NCBI GenBank assembly: GCA_902776955.1
Contig: CACYSG010000005.1
Span: forward strand, 1 to 64,000
Reading direction: 5' to 3'
Source of the DNA: an uncultured Bacteroidales bacterium
GTDB lineage: Bacteria > Bacteroidota > Bacteroidia > Bacteroidales > Muribaculaceae
Length of the DNA: 64,000 bases
Notes under the pieces: generated by a model
Told to the model about the DNA's origin: nothing
Database searches by the model: none
What the model saw: only the letters and a program-made list of their open reading frames with translations
Part shown: positions 9,025 to 17,538 of the stretch, one piece after another
Numbering within the stretch: the first letter of the stretch is position 1
How the letters are laid out: each line of letters opens with the position of its first letter
Translations under genes and position numbers: made by a program

Positions 9025-9057
9025 TAAAAAACCGCATGAAATATTGCGGTTTTTTTG
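9025..9057 (+). terminator. Rho-independent terminator of the ybeY-uvrC operon
   Basis: AAAAAACCGCA (9025-9035) pairs with TGCGGTTTTTT (9045-9055) around a 9-base loop, one base after the uvrC stop codon, and the descending arm ends in a T-run. Confidence 0.9.
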
Positions 9058-9085
9058 TTTTATATATGATTTTGCTATACCTTTA
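9054..9085 (+). promoter_or_regulatory. Promoter of the first M6 protease gene
   Basis: TTTG (9054-9057), 20 bases, then TACCTTTA (9078-9085), one mismatch from TAnnTTTG. It overlaps the T-run of the uvrC terminator. The ATG is 45 bases downstream. Confidence 0.6.
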
Positions 9086-9129
9086 CTGCACCAAAATTCC
9101 ATTAACTACTATTTATAACATTTACTATT

Positions 9130-11943
9130 ATGGCTAAAAGAATCAGTACTTTACTTATTGTGCTCGCATGCTGCGTCCTTGCAGTGGTGGCGAAGCCAGC
9201 TAAACCCGGGTGGATCAAGGTGACCCAGAGCGACGGTACAACCCTGATGGTACAGCCTGTGGGCAATGCCTTCAACCACGCTATCCTCACTACCGACGGC
9301 TTGACGGTCGAGCGCGGCAGTGACGGCGATTTCTACTACACCTCGTCACTGACGGGCCTTACCGCCGTGCGTGCCCATAACGTGGACCAACGCACAGCCG
9401 TCGAGACCGCCTTTATCGGCGCCCAGCGTGACAACCTGACGATGCAGACCAAATCTTTCAAGTCTCAACGAGGAAAAGGCCAATTGGCCGTCGGCGGCAG
9501 CAATGCAGATTCTGACGTGCCGGCGATGGGCGAGCGCCACATCCCCATCATCCTGGTGGAGTATAAGGACAAGAAGTTCAGCAATACCCGCGAGGATATC
9601 ATCGAGGCCATGCTCACCGGTGACGAGAGCGTGGGACAGTACTTCCGCGACCAGTCCAACGGCAAGTATCAGCCGGTATTTGATGTCTACGGTATCTACA
9701 CCCTGTCCCAGAACAGGGCCTATTATGGCGGCAACAACTCGAGCGGTAATGACAAGAATCTGGGCGCGATGGTGACCGAGGCCTGCCAACTGGCTTCGGC
9801 CGACGGCGTCTCGTTCTCGCCCTATGACACCAACGACGACAACTACTGCGACGTGGTTATCGTCATCTATGCCGGTGTGGGTGAGGCAGATGCCACCACG
9901 ACCTATCCCGAATCGGTCTGGCCTTGCCACTGGGACCTCAGTTCAGCCGCTTATTATGGAATGGGCGGGACGGGAGCCTTTAGGCCCGCAAGTGGCGACC
10001 CGCTAGTGAATGGTTTCGCCGTCTTCAATGAGTTGTACAACGGCAATGACACAGGCACGACCATCGACGGCATCGGCACTTTTGTCCATGAGTTTGGCCA
10101 CTGTCTGGGTCTGCCCGACCTCTATGATACGGGGAACGGCAATCATTACGGTATGGGATACTGGGACGTCATGTGTATGGGCCTCTTCAATAATGGCGGC
10201 TTCACTCCTATCGGCTATTCGGCTTATGAGAAAGTGTTCATGGGTTGGGTCGATTATATCACGCCACAGCCCGGCACCTATTACACCTTGCCGGCCTTGA
10301 ACCAGAAAAACGAAAATACCGACAAGGCGTTGTGCATCAAGAGCAACGTTAACCAGAATGAGTATTTCGTCGTGGAGAACCGCAGGAAGGTGGGTTGGGA
10401 CCGTTATATACCTTGTGAGGGTATCATGATCACCCATGTCACCTATGATGCCAACCGCTGGAGGGCCAACACGCCTAATAACCAGGATATCCAGCTGATG
10501 ACCCTCATGAATGCCGACAATTCATGGGCCTATAACAGCGAAAGCACCGACCTGTGGCCTCAGGCTGGTAAAACCGAATTTACCGACAATTCAACTCCCG
10601 CTGCCAAGCTCAACATGAGGTCTAACGGCACCATCTCGGGAAATGCCGGCTATCTGGGCAAGCCCTTGACCGAGATGGTCATCAACGAGGACGGAACGGC
10701 GAGCTTCTGGTATATGAAGAGTTCTGCCACCAATCCTACCATCATTGTCACACCCACCGAAGTCAACATGGGAGGCGTGATGGTAAACAGCAGCGCGACC
10801 CAGACTTTCAAGGTGATGGGTGCTGCCTTGAACGGTAACGTGACACTCACGCTCAATGACCCCAATGGCGTCTTCGCCATCGATCACACAACGATCAGTG
10901 CATCCGAGGCCACTAACAACATGAATGTGACCGTGACGTTTACTCCTCTTGCCGTAGCCGACTATAGCGCTACCGTCACCTTGAGCAGCAATGGTGCCCA
11001 GGATGTCGTTGTCAACCTTACGGGTAACGGTCGCATTGAGGGCTATACTCCCGTGATGCAGCCTGCTAACGAAGCCTATATCAACCTGACGCAGTTCAGG
11101 GCCGACTGGACCGACCTGACGCCCGCCCAGAATGTAGAAAGCTACACCCTTGAGGTATCGACCAGGCCCGAGGTTGTACTGCTCGGCACCGTTGAAGGTT
11201 CAGACTATACCGGCGGCTATAGCGAAACCAGCTTGTCCGCACCGTGGGGCAGCACCAATTTATATGGCGGCAATAATGCCGTCTACATCTACAGCGGCGG
11301 CAATATCAACTTTACCATTCCCGAGGGATACAACAATGCGACCTTCACGTTGAAAATCACCACGGTTACGCATGATTACGGCATCGGCAACTTTAGTGTT
11401 TCCACCCCGCAGACCGCGGCTGTACAGCACACTTTCAATAGTGGAGAAACCTATTCTTGGCTGGTAACCGCAAGTTCTGGTGAAAAGATCACTATCACGT
11501 CGAGCGATCCCACCTACTCACCCGACATCGCCCGCATCGAAGTGTATGCAGGAGATGCAACAGCTGTCACGATGCGTGCCATCGAGACCGGCGATACCGA
11601 TTATCGCTTAATAACCGACATCACCGACAAGTTCTACACCGTTGAGGGCCTCACTGCCGGCGGCACTTTCCTCTACAAGGTGAAGGCGCTGTATACCGAC
11701 GGTACCGAGAGTGATTGGAGCAATATCGAGGAGGTGACCCTGTTTGAGAACGGCCACGGCTTTGACCCGGGCGACGTGAACCACGACGGGGTGGTCAATG
11801 TCACCGACGTCACAACCCTCATCAGCAGTGTGCTGGGCGCAGGCACCGAGGTGTGTGAAATCTGTGCCGACATCAACAGCGACGGAGTTGTCAACATCAC
11901 AGACGTGACACTCCTCATCAACATGCTCATGAACAACGACTAG
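9130..11943 (+). CDS. Secreted M6-family metalloprotease with FN3 and dockerin-like modules (copy 1)
   Basis: A 937-residue secreted protease. Signal peptide (1-21); propeptide-like domain with 'VTQSDGTTLMVQPVGNAFNH'; M6 catalytic domain with the zinc motif 'HEFGHCLGLPDLYD' starting at residue 320 (HExxHxxGxxD) and the Met-turn-like 'YWDVMCMG'. Then an Ig-like 'anchor' domain (about 535-635) and an FN3 domain (from about 655) whose middle is interrupted by a roughly 140-residue beta-rich insert. The last 60 residues are two dockerin-type F-hand repeats ('GDVNHDGVVNVTDVTTL' and 'ADINSDGVVNITDVTLL'). M6 enzymes (immune inhibitor A type) degrade host or dietary proteins. No T9SS tail is present; the dockerin pair is the C-terminus. 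First of three tandem paralogues. Confidence 0.9.
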   Translation: MAKRISTLLIVLACCVLAVVAKPAKPGWIKVTQSDGTTLMVQPVGNAFNHAILTTDGLTVERGSDGDFYYTSSLTGLTAVRAHNVDQRTAVETAFIGAQRDNLTMQTKSFKSQRGKGQLAVGGSNADSDVPAMGERHIPIILVEYKDKKFSNTREDIIEAMLTGDESVGQYFRDQSNGKYQPVFDVYGIYTLSQNRAYYGGNNSSGNDKNLGAMVTEACQLASADGVSFSPYDTNDDNYCDVVIVIYAGVGEADATTTYPESVWPCHWDLSSAAYYGMGGTGAFRPASGDPLVNGFAVFNELYNGNDTGTTIDGIGTFVHEFGHCLGLPDLYDTGNGNHYGMGYWDVMCMGLFNNGGFTPIGYSAYEKVFMGWVDYITPQPGTYYTLPALNQKNENTDKALCIKSNVNQNEYFVVENRRKVGWDRYIPCEGIMITHVTYDANRWRANTPNNQDIQLMTLMNADNSWAYNSESTDLWPQAGKTEFTDNSTPAAKLNMRSNGTISGNAGYLGKPLTEMVINEDGTASFWYMKSSATNPTIIVTPTEVNMGGVMVNSSATQTFKVMGAALNGNVTLTLNDPNGVFAIDHTTISASEATNNMNVTVTFTPLAVADYSATVTLSSNGAQDVVVNLTGNGRIEGYTPVMQPANEAYINLTQFRADWTDLTPAQNVESYTLEVSTRPEVVLLGTVEGSDYTGGYSETSLSAPWGSTNLYGGNNAVYIYSGGNINFTIPEGYNNATFTLKITTVTHDYGIGNFSVSTPQTAAVQHTFNSGETYSWLVTASSGEKITITSSDPTYSPDIARIEVYAGDATAVTMRAIETGDTDYRLITDITDKFYTVEGLTAGGTFLYKVKALYTDGTESDWSNIEEVTLFENGHGFDPGDVNHDGVVNVTDVTTLISSVLGAGTEVCEICADINSDGVVNITDVTLLINMLMNND

Positions 11944-11994
11944 TAATAGCCGACTAAAGCGAAATTAGCCTATTGCTAACCCGCGACCCAAAGG

Positions 11995-12115
11995 GTGGCC
12001 CCAAGGGGACGGTTATCCTGAATGAAAAATGCCTGCATTTTTCGGACTGGATAACCGTCCCCCCGTTCTATCACCATCCCCAGAGAACAGGAGAACTGGA
12101 TAACCGTCCCCCGTT
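11995..12115. repeat. GC-rich palindromic repeat spacer (GGGGACGG family), copy 1
   Basis: GGGGACGGTTATCC (12005-12018) and GGATAACCGTCCCC (12049-12062) are perfect arms, with a nested GAAAAATGC/GCATTTTTC hairpin inside. A further GGATAACCGTCCCC follows 49 bases later (12098-12111). A nearly identical block follows the second protease gene. It may serve as a terminator for copy 1. Confidence 0.85.
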
Positions 12116-12224
12116 CTATGAGAAAGCCCGTTTCCTCCCCTAAAGAAACTCTTAAAGGAGGTGCGGGCGAGGTTGGGAAGAGAATATGCATTCTGAGTGT
12201 ATTTTCTTGAAAAAAAGAGTTTTA

Positions 12225-12256
12225 TTTGTCAATATGGTATTTTTCATCTACATTTG
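12225..12256 (+). promoter_or_regulatory. Promoter of the second M6 protease gene
   Basis: TTTG (12225-12228), 20 bases, TACATTTG (12249-12256): both elements match exactly. The ATG is 64 bases downstream, so each protease appears to have its own promoter. Confidence 0.8.
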
Positions 12257-12319
12257 CCACGGCTAAACTCCAAACAGTTGAAAGCCTACCATCAATTTAA
12301 TTAAATAACCAAAATTCAA

Positions 12320-15214
12320 ATGAAGAAATTCTTATTTTCATCAGTAATGATGTTGTGCTGCGCTATCGCAGCTATTGCCGTGCCTGCCAAGCCAGGCTGG
12401 CACACCGTGAACCAGAGTGACGGCACCACCCTGCAGATTCAGGCCGTGGGTAATGCCTTTAACCATGCTTTATTGACCAGTGACGGGCTGACGGTAGCCC
12501 GTGGCGACGACGGCGACTTCTACTACATCTCGTCGCTGACGGGATTGACCACCGTTCGCGCCCATGGTGTGAACGAGCGAACCGCCACCGAGCAAGCCTT
12601 TATCGCTGCCCAACGTACCCACCTGACAATGACCGTCAAGCAATTCCCACGTGTGGGAGGTAAGGGCAAACTGGGCGTCGGTGGCAGCAACGCCGACTCT
12701 GACGTGCCTGCCAATGGTACACGCAAGGTGCCCATCATCCTCGTCGAGTACCAGGACAAGAAGTTCAAGAATACCCGCGAGCAAATCATCCAAGCCATGC
12801 TGACCGGCAACACGAGCGTTCAGCAGTATTTCAGAGATCAATCCAACGGGAAGTACGACCCCGACTTTGAGGTCTTCGGCATCTACACGCTGTCCCAGAA
12901 CCGCCAGTACTACGGCGGCAATGACTCGGGCGGTAACGACCAGCGCCTGGGCGCGATGGTGACCGAAGCCTGCCAGATGGCAGCTGCCGACGGCGTATCG
13001 TTCAACCGTTTTGATACCAACAGCGACAACTTCTGCGACGTGGTCATCGTCATCTACGCCGGTGTGGGCGAGGCTCAGGCCTCTTATACGGCTCCCAGCG
13101 CCATCTGGCCCTGCAACTGGAATCTCCAGTCGGCCGCCTACTATGGTCTGGGTGGTAACGGCGCCTTCCGCCCCAATGGCAGCGGCCCCTATGTGAACAA
13201 CTTCGCCGTGTTCAACGAGGTGCACGGCAGCAACGACAACGGTTCGACCATCGACGGTATCGGCACCTTCTGCCACGAGTTCGGTCACTGCCTGGGTCTG
13301 CCCGACTTCTACGACACGAACTACGGCGGCCACTACGGCATGGGCTACTGGGACATCATGGACACCGGTTGCTATGCCAACGACACCTACACGCCTGTAG
13401 GCTATTCGGCCTATGAGAAAAACTTCATGGGTTGGATCGACTACGTCATTCCCAATCCCGGAACCTATTACACCTTGCCCATCTGGAACCAGAAGAATGA
13501 AGATACCGACAAGGCCTTGTTCTTGCAGAGCGACATCAACGGCAACGAGTTCTTCATCATCGAGAACCGCAGGCAGCAAGGATGGGACAGGTACCTGCCG
13601 GCCCAGGGTCTGCTGATCCATCACATCACCTACGACGCCAGTCGCTGGCAGGCCAACACGCCCAACAACCAGAACATCCAGCTGGTTACCATCATGCCGG
13701 CCGACAACACCTTGTCGACCAACAACGAGAGCGGCGACACCTGGCCCAGAAACGGCAAAACCGAGTTCACCGACAACTCGACGCCTGCCGCTAAACTGAA
13801 CATGACGGCCAGCGGAAACATTTCGGGCAATGCCGGTTACCTGGGCAAGCCCGTCACCGAGATGGTTATCAACAACGACGGAACGGCAAGCTTCTGGTAC
13901 ATGAAGGGTGCTATCACCGACCCGACGATCTTGATAGATAACGAGCAGGTGGACTTCGGCGGCGTGATGGTGACCACCACCGCAACCAAGACCTTCACCG
14001 TTAACGGCATAGCGCTGACGGGAGACATAAGGCTCACGCTCAACGATCCTAACGGCGTGTTCACCATCAATCCCGCCGTCATCAACAGGAATAATGCCGC
14101 CAATGGCACGAACGTGACTGTGACCTTCTCGCCCACCGAGGTTCAGAACTACAATGCCACCGTGACACTGAGCAGCGACAATGCCGAGAGCGTAACCGTC
14201 AACATCACGGGCCACGGCCTCATCGAGCGCTACAATCCCGTGATGCAGCCCGCTGACAGCGCCCACATCAATCTCACGGCGTTCCGTGCCGACTGGAGCG
14301 ACCAGACCCCGACCCAGAATGTGGAAAGCTACACCCTCGAGGTGAACACCAAGCCCGACCGACCCGATCCCGTTGCTACCCTTGACCTGTCGGACATCGA
14401 TGCCGTGACCAACGATAACGGCTCCCTGCCCAACGTAGCCACCACGGCAACCGACTATCTGCCCGATGGATGGAATGCCGAGAATAGCCTCTATATCAAT
14501 CAAGGTTTTGCCATCACGGGAGTCTCGAGCAGCTGGTGGAGCACCTACTATGGTGCTATTGTCAGCCCCGTGCTCGATCTCACCGGCAACAACAAGGTGA
14601 CCGTAGTGGCAAGGGTTAAGTCCTACTACCCCTCTAGCTATGGTGTGGCCCAAGTCAGGATTGCCACCGGTGCGGACTATAGTAACTACACGCTGACCAC
14701 GACAGACGAGGAAGACTTCATCGAGATTACCGCTGTGTTGAACTGCTCATCGACTGACCAAGTGCGTATTCAGTCCCGGGCCAACTACGTCGCCATCCAG
14801 AGCGTGGTTATCTATCCCGGTGACATCACCGATAACGCCAAGTTCCTCACCAACGAGAGCGGTGACGAAACCTACCGCCTCATCACGGGCATCACCGACA
14901 AGTTCTACACCGTTGAGGGCCTCACTGCCGGCGGCACCTTCATCTACAAGGTGAAAGCCCTGTATGTTGACGGCACCGAGAGTGATTGGAGCAACATCGA
15001 GGAGGTGACCCTGTTTGAGAACGGTCACGGCTTTGAGCCGGGAGACGTGAACCACGACGGGGTGGTCAATGTCACCGACGTCACAACCCTCATCAGCAGT
15101 GTGCTGGGCGCAGGCACCGAGGTGTGTGAAATCTGCGCCGACATCAACAGCGACGGAGTTGTCAACATCACCGACGTGACACTCCTCATCAACATGCTCA
15201 TGAACAACGACTAG
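12320..15214 (+). CDS. Secreted M6-family metalloprotease with FN3 and dockerin-like modules (copy 2)
   Basis: A 964-residue paralogue of the preceding gene with the same order: signal peptide (1-20), propeptide-like domain, M6 catalytic domain ('HEFGHCLGLPDFYD' starting at residue 319), Ig-like domain, FN3 domain and a C-terminal dockerin-like pair. The catalytic domain is close to copy 1. The insert in the FN3 domain (about 680-850) is different: here it has 'LPDGWNAENSLYINQG' and 'SWWSTYYGAIVSPVLDL', typical of a cleaved-adhesin/choice-of-anchor J jelly roll that may bind a ligand. The dockerin end and the sequence just past the stop are nearly identical in DNA to copy 1, a sign of recent duplication or gene conversion. 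Confidence 0.9.
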   Translation: MKKFLFSSVMMLCCAIAAIAVPAKPGWHTVNQSDGTTLQIQAVGNAFNHALLTSDGLTVARGDDGDFYYISSLTGLTTVRAHGVNERTATEQAFIAAQRTHLTMTVKQFPRVGGKGKLGVGGSNADSDVPANGTRKVPIILVEYQDKKFKNTREQIIQAMLTGNTSVQQYFRDQSNGKYDPDFEVFGIYTLSQNRQYYGGNDSGGNDQRLGAMVTEACQMAAADGVSFNRFDTNSDNFCDVVIVIYAGVGEAQASYTAPSAIWPCNWNLQSAAYYGLGGNGAFRPNGSGPYVNNFAVFNEVHGSNDNGSTIDGIGTFCHEFGHCLGLPDFYDTNYGGHYGMGYWDIMDTGCYANDTYTPVGYSAYEKNFMGWIDYVIPNPGTYYTLPIWNQKNEDTDKALFLQSDINGNEFFIIENRRQQGWDRYLPAQGLLIHHITYDASRWQANTPNNQNIQLVTIMPADNTLSTNNESGDTWPRNGKTEFTDNSTPAAKLNMTASGNISGNAGYLGKPVTEMVINNDGTASFWYMKGAITDPTILIDNEQVDFGGVMVTTTATKTFTVNGIALTGDIRLTLNDPNGVFTINPAVINRNNAANGTNVTVTFSPTEVQNYNATVTLSSDNAESVTVNITGHGLIERYNPVMQPADSAHINLTAFRADWSDQTPTQNVESYTLEVNTKPDRPDPVATLDLSDIDAVTNDNGSLPNVATTATDYLPDGWNAENSLYINQGFAITGVSSSWWSTYYGAIVSPVLDLTGNNKVTVVARVKSYYPSSYGVAQVRIATGADYSNYTLTTTDEEDFIEITAVLNCSSTDQVRIQSRANYVAIQSVVIYPGDITDNAKFLTNESGDETYRLITGITDKFYTVEGLTAGGTFIYKVKALYVDGTESDWSNIEEVTLFENGHGFEPGDVNHDGVVNVTDVTTLISSVLGAGTEVCEICADINSDGVVNITDVTLLINMLMNND

Positions 15215-15235
15215 TAATAGCCGACTCGCGACCCC

Positions 15236-15412
15236 AAAGGGTCGCTCCAAGGGGACGGTTATCCTGAATGAAAAATGCCTGCATTTTTCGGACAGGATAA
15301 CCGTCCCCCCGTTTTTCACCATCCCCAGAGAACAGGAGGACTGAAGAACCGTCCCCCCGTTTTATCACCATCCCCAAAGGACTGGAGGTTTTTCGTCCAA
15401 AAGAACCGTCCC
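15236..15412. repeat. GC-rich palindromic repeat spacer (GGGGACGG family), copy 2
   Basis: Same block as after copy 1: arms GGGGACGGTTATCC (15251-15264) and GGATAACCGTCCCC (15295-15308). Further AACCGTCCC units lie at 15347-15356 and 15404-15412, with spacings of about 48 and 57 bases. It has one more unit than copy 1. Confidence 0.85.
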
Positions 15413-15500
15413 TTTGGACGAAAAGGCCGCTTGCTACAACGCTATTCTCACCGAAAAGAATAGCTTAACACCATGATTGATAAGTAATCATGCCATATAT

Positions 15501-15532
15501 GTTGTCTATTTCAATTTTTATACTTAATTTTG
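15501..15532 (+). promoter_or_regulatory. Promoter of the third M6 protease gene
   Basis: GTTG (15501-15504, three of four bases of the -33 box), 20 bases, TAATTTTG (15525-15532, perfect -7). The ATG lies about 97 bases downstream, with a hairpin in between. Confidence 0.65.
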
Positions 15533-15547
15533 CGCTCAATTCAGCAG

Positions 15548-15590
15548 ACGCCACATAACCACAACTTCAAGGTTAGGTGGCGTTTTATAT
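15548..15590 (+). promoter_or_regulatory. Terminator-like hairpin in the leader of the third M6 gene
   Basis: ACGCCAC (15548-15554) pairs with GTGGCGT (15577-15583) and TAACC (15556-15560) pairs with GGTTA (15571-15575) around a 10-base loop, followed by TTTATATTTT. It sits between the promoter and the ATG, where it could attenuate transcription. It could also be a remote terminator for copy 2. Confidence 0.5.
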
Positions 15591-15629
15591 TTTATTATAT
15601 CACTATCAACCATTTAACTACTGTTCTCT

Positions 15630-17414
15630 ATGAGAAGAAAATTGTGTATCTTAACCTATTGTTTGCATTGTGCTGTTATCGCGATGGCGGTACCGGCCAT
15701 GCCCGGATGGCACACCATCACCCAGACTGACGGCACGACCCTGAAGATTCAGGCTATCGGCAACGCCTTCAACAATGCTCTTGTGACCACCGACGGACTG
15801 ACCGTTGCCCGAGGCGCCGACGGGGACTTCTACTACATGTCGTCGGTAACAGGACTGACCGCCATGCGAGCACATGAAGCCAACGAGCGCACACCCGCCG
15901 AAACAGCGTTTGTGAACGCCCAACGAGCATCGTTGACGATGACACACAACTCATATCAGCTGCCCGGCGGCAAGGGCAGACTCTCGGCAACCGGGAGCAA
16001 CGCTACGGCCAGCGTTCCCGCCAATGGCGAGCGTCCCATTCCCGTCATCCTGGTCGAGTTCCAGGACAAGAAATTCAACAACACCCGCGAGAAGATAATC
16101 GATGCGATGATTTCGGGTCCCGAGAGCGTCACACAGTATTTCCATGACCAATCTAACGGCAAGTACAAGCCTATGTTTGAGGTCTTTGGCATCTACACGC
16201 TGTCGCAGAATCGCGAATACTACGGCGGCCGCACGTCAGCCACCAAGGACAAGGGCATCGGATGGTTGGTGACCGAGGCTTGCCAGCTGGCAGCGGCCGA
16301 CGGCGTCTCGTTCCAGCCATATGACACCAACAACGACTACTACTGCGATGTGGTTATCGTCATCTTTGCCGGTGTGGGCGAGTCACAAGCCGCAGGCTAT
16401 CACCCCGAGGCCATCTGGCCCTGCAACTGGACGCTGGATGCCGCAAAATACTATTCCAGGGGCGGCAACGGCGCCTTCAGTCCCAACGTCGGCGACCCTT
16501 ACGTCAACCAGTTTGCCGTCTTCAACGAGTTGCACGGCTCCAGCGACAACAGCATGACCATTGACGGTATCGGCACCTTCTGCCACGAGTTCGGGCATTG
16601 CCTGGGTCTGCCTGACATGTATGACACGGGCAACAACGACAACTACGGCATGGGCAACTGGGACATCATGTGCCTGGGTTGCTATTGCGACGACGGCTAC
16701 ACGCCTGTAGGCTATTCGGCCTATGAGAAGGCGTTCATGGGATGGGTGAATTATATCACACCCGAGCCCAACACCTTCTATACCCTGCCCGTATGGAACC
16801 AGAAGGTAAAGGACAGCGATAAGGCCGTTTGCATCGTGAGCGATGTGAACAAGAACGAGTATTTCATCTTGGAGAACCGCAAGCGCATCGGTTGGGACCG
16901 CTATCTGCCCGGAGAGGGACTGATGGTGACCCATATCACCTACAGCGCCAGCCAGTGGACCAACAACAAACCTAACAACGAGAAAATCCAGCTCATTACC
17001 CTGCTTCCTGCCGACAACAAGCTGACCAAATACACCGAGAGCGGTGACCTGTGGCCCTATGGCAACAAGCGAGACTTGACCGACAACTCCACACCTCCAA
17101 CCAAGCTTAACATGAACCGCAGTGGCGAAGTTACGGGCAATGCCGGTTTCCTGGGTAAACCTGTGACCGAGATTACCATCAACCGCGACGGTACGGCCAG
17201 TTTCTGGTATATGAAGGAGAATCACGTCTTTGAGAAGGGCGATGTGAACCACGACACGGTGATCAACATTACCGATGCCACAACCCTCATCAGCAATGTG
17301 CTGGGCGGTGGTACCTTGAAGTGTGAACCCTGTTCAGATATCAATAGCGACGGAGTCGTCAACATCACCGATGTGACGCTGCTCATCAGCATGGTCCTGA
17401 ACAACGCTAACTAA
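15630..17414 (+). CDS. Secreted M6-family metalloprotease with dockerin-like tail (short copy 3)
   Basis: A 594-residue third paralogue. The N-terminal hydrophobic segment 'LTYCLHCAVIAMAVPAMPG' is the signal peptide; the propeptide-like domain has 'TITQTDGTTLKIQAIGNAF'; the catalytic zinc motif 'HEFGHCLGLPDMYD' starts at residue 319. Unlike copies 1 and 2 it has no Ig-like or FN3 region: after the catalytic domain ('NRDGTASFWYMKEN') it goes straight to the dockerin-like pair ('GDVNHDTVINITDATTL', 'SDINSDGVVNITDVTLL'). CxxC ('CEPC') separates the two F-hands, as in the other copies ('CEIC'). It is more diverged in DNA from the other two than they are from each other. Confidence 0.9.
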   Translation: MRRKLCILTYCLHCAVIAMAVPAMPGWHTITQTDGTTLKIQAIGNAFNNALVTTDGLTVARGADGDFYYMSSVTGLTAMRAHEANERTPAETAFVNAQRASLTMTHNSYQLPGGKGRLSATGSNATASVPANGERPIPVILVEFQDKKFNNTREKIIDAMISGPESVTQYFHDQSNGKYKPMFEVFGIYTLSQNREYYGGRTSATKDKGIGWLVTEACQLAAADGVSFQPYDTNNDYYCDVVIVIFAGVGESQAAGYHPEAIWPCNWTLDAAKYYSRGGNGAFSPNVGDPYVNQFAVFNELHGSSDNSMTIDGIGTFCHEFGHCLGLPDMYDTGNNDNYGMGNWDIMCLGCYCDDGYTPVGYSAYEKAFMGWVNYITPEPNTFYTLPVWNQKVKDSDKAVCIVSDVNKNEYFILENRKRIGWDRYLPGEGLMVTHITYSASQWTNNKPNNEKIQLITLLPADNKLTKYTESGDLWPYGNKRDLTDNSTPPTKLNMNRSGEVTGNAGFLGKPVTEITINRDGTASFWYMKENHVFEKGDVNHDTVINITDATTLISNVLGGGTLKCEPCSDINSDGVVNITDVTLLISMVLNNAN

Positions 17415-17440
17415 CAACAAAACTAGCGTGTGTTTGATGA

Positions 17441-17485
17441 AAAAAAAGCGCTGATGCTCAATATTTTGCATCTCCGCTTTTTTTT
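17441..17485. terminator. Bidirectional terminator between protease 3 and the MATE gene
   Basis: AAAAAAAGCG (17441-17450) pairs with CGCTTTTTTT (17475-17484), and inner GATGC pairs with GCATC. The A-run and T-run allow it to act on both strands between the convergent genes. Confidence 0.8.
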
Positions 17486-17501
17486 CGGCTCCATGTACCC
17501 G

Positions 17502-17537
17502 ACCTGTAGAGACACAAAATCTTGCGTCTCTACAGGT
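17502..17537. repeat. GAGACGCAAAA-family palindrome
   Basis: ACCTGTAGAGAC (17502-17513) is the exact inverse of GTCTCTACAGGT (17526-17537), with ACAAAATCTTGC between. It lies directly after the MATE stop codon. The same palindrome family occurs at 20484-20567 and 43664-43716. Confidence 0.85.
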
Positions 17538-17538
17538 C

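Noticed and set aside
12470..14653. A 727-codon minus-strand open frame opposite the second protease
   Set aside because: Shadow of a certain protease gene; similar minus-strand shadows occur opposite the paralogues, as expected from shared codon use.
9130..17414. Cellulosome-like locus
   Set aside because: Dockerin-like tails are present but there is no cohesin, scaffoldin or glycoside hydrolase cluster; proteases are the carriers.
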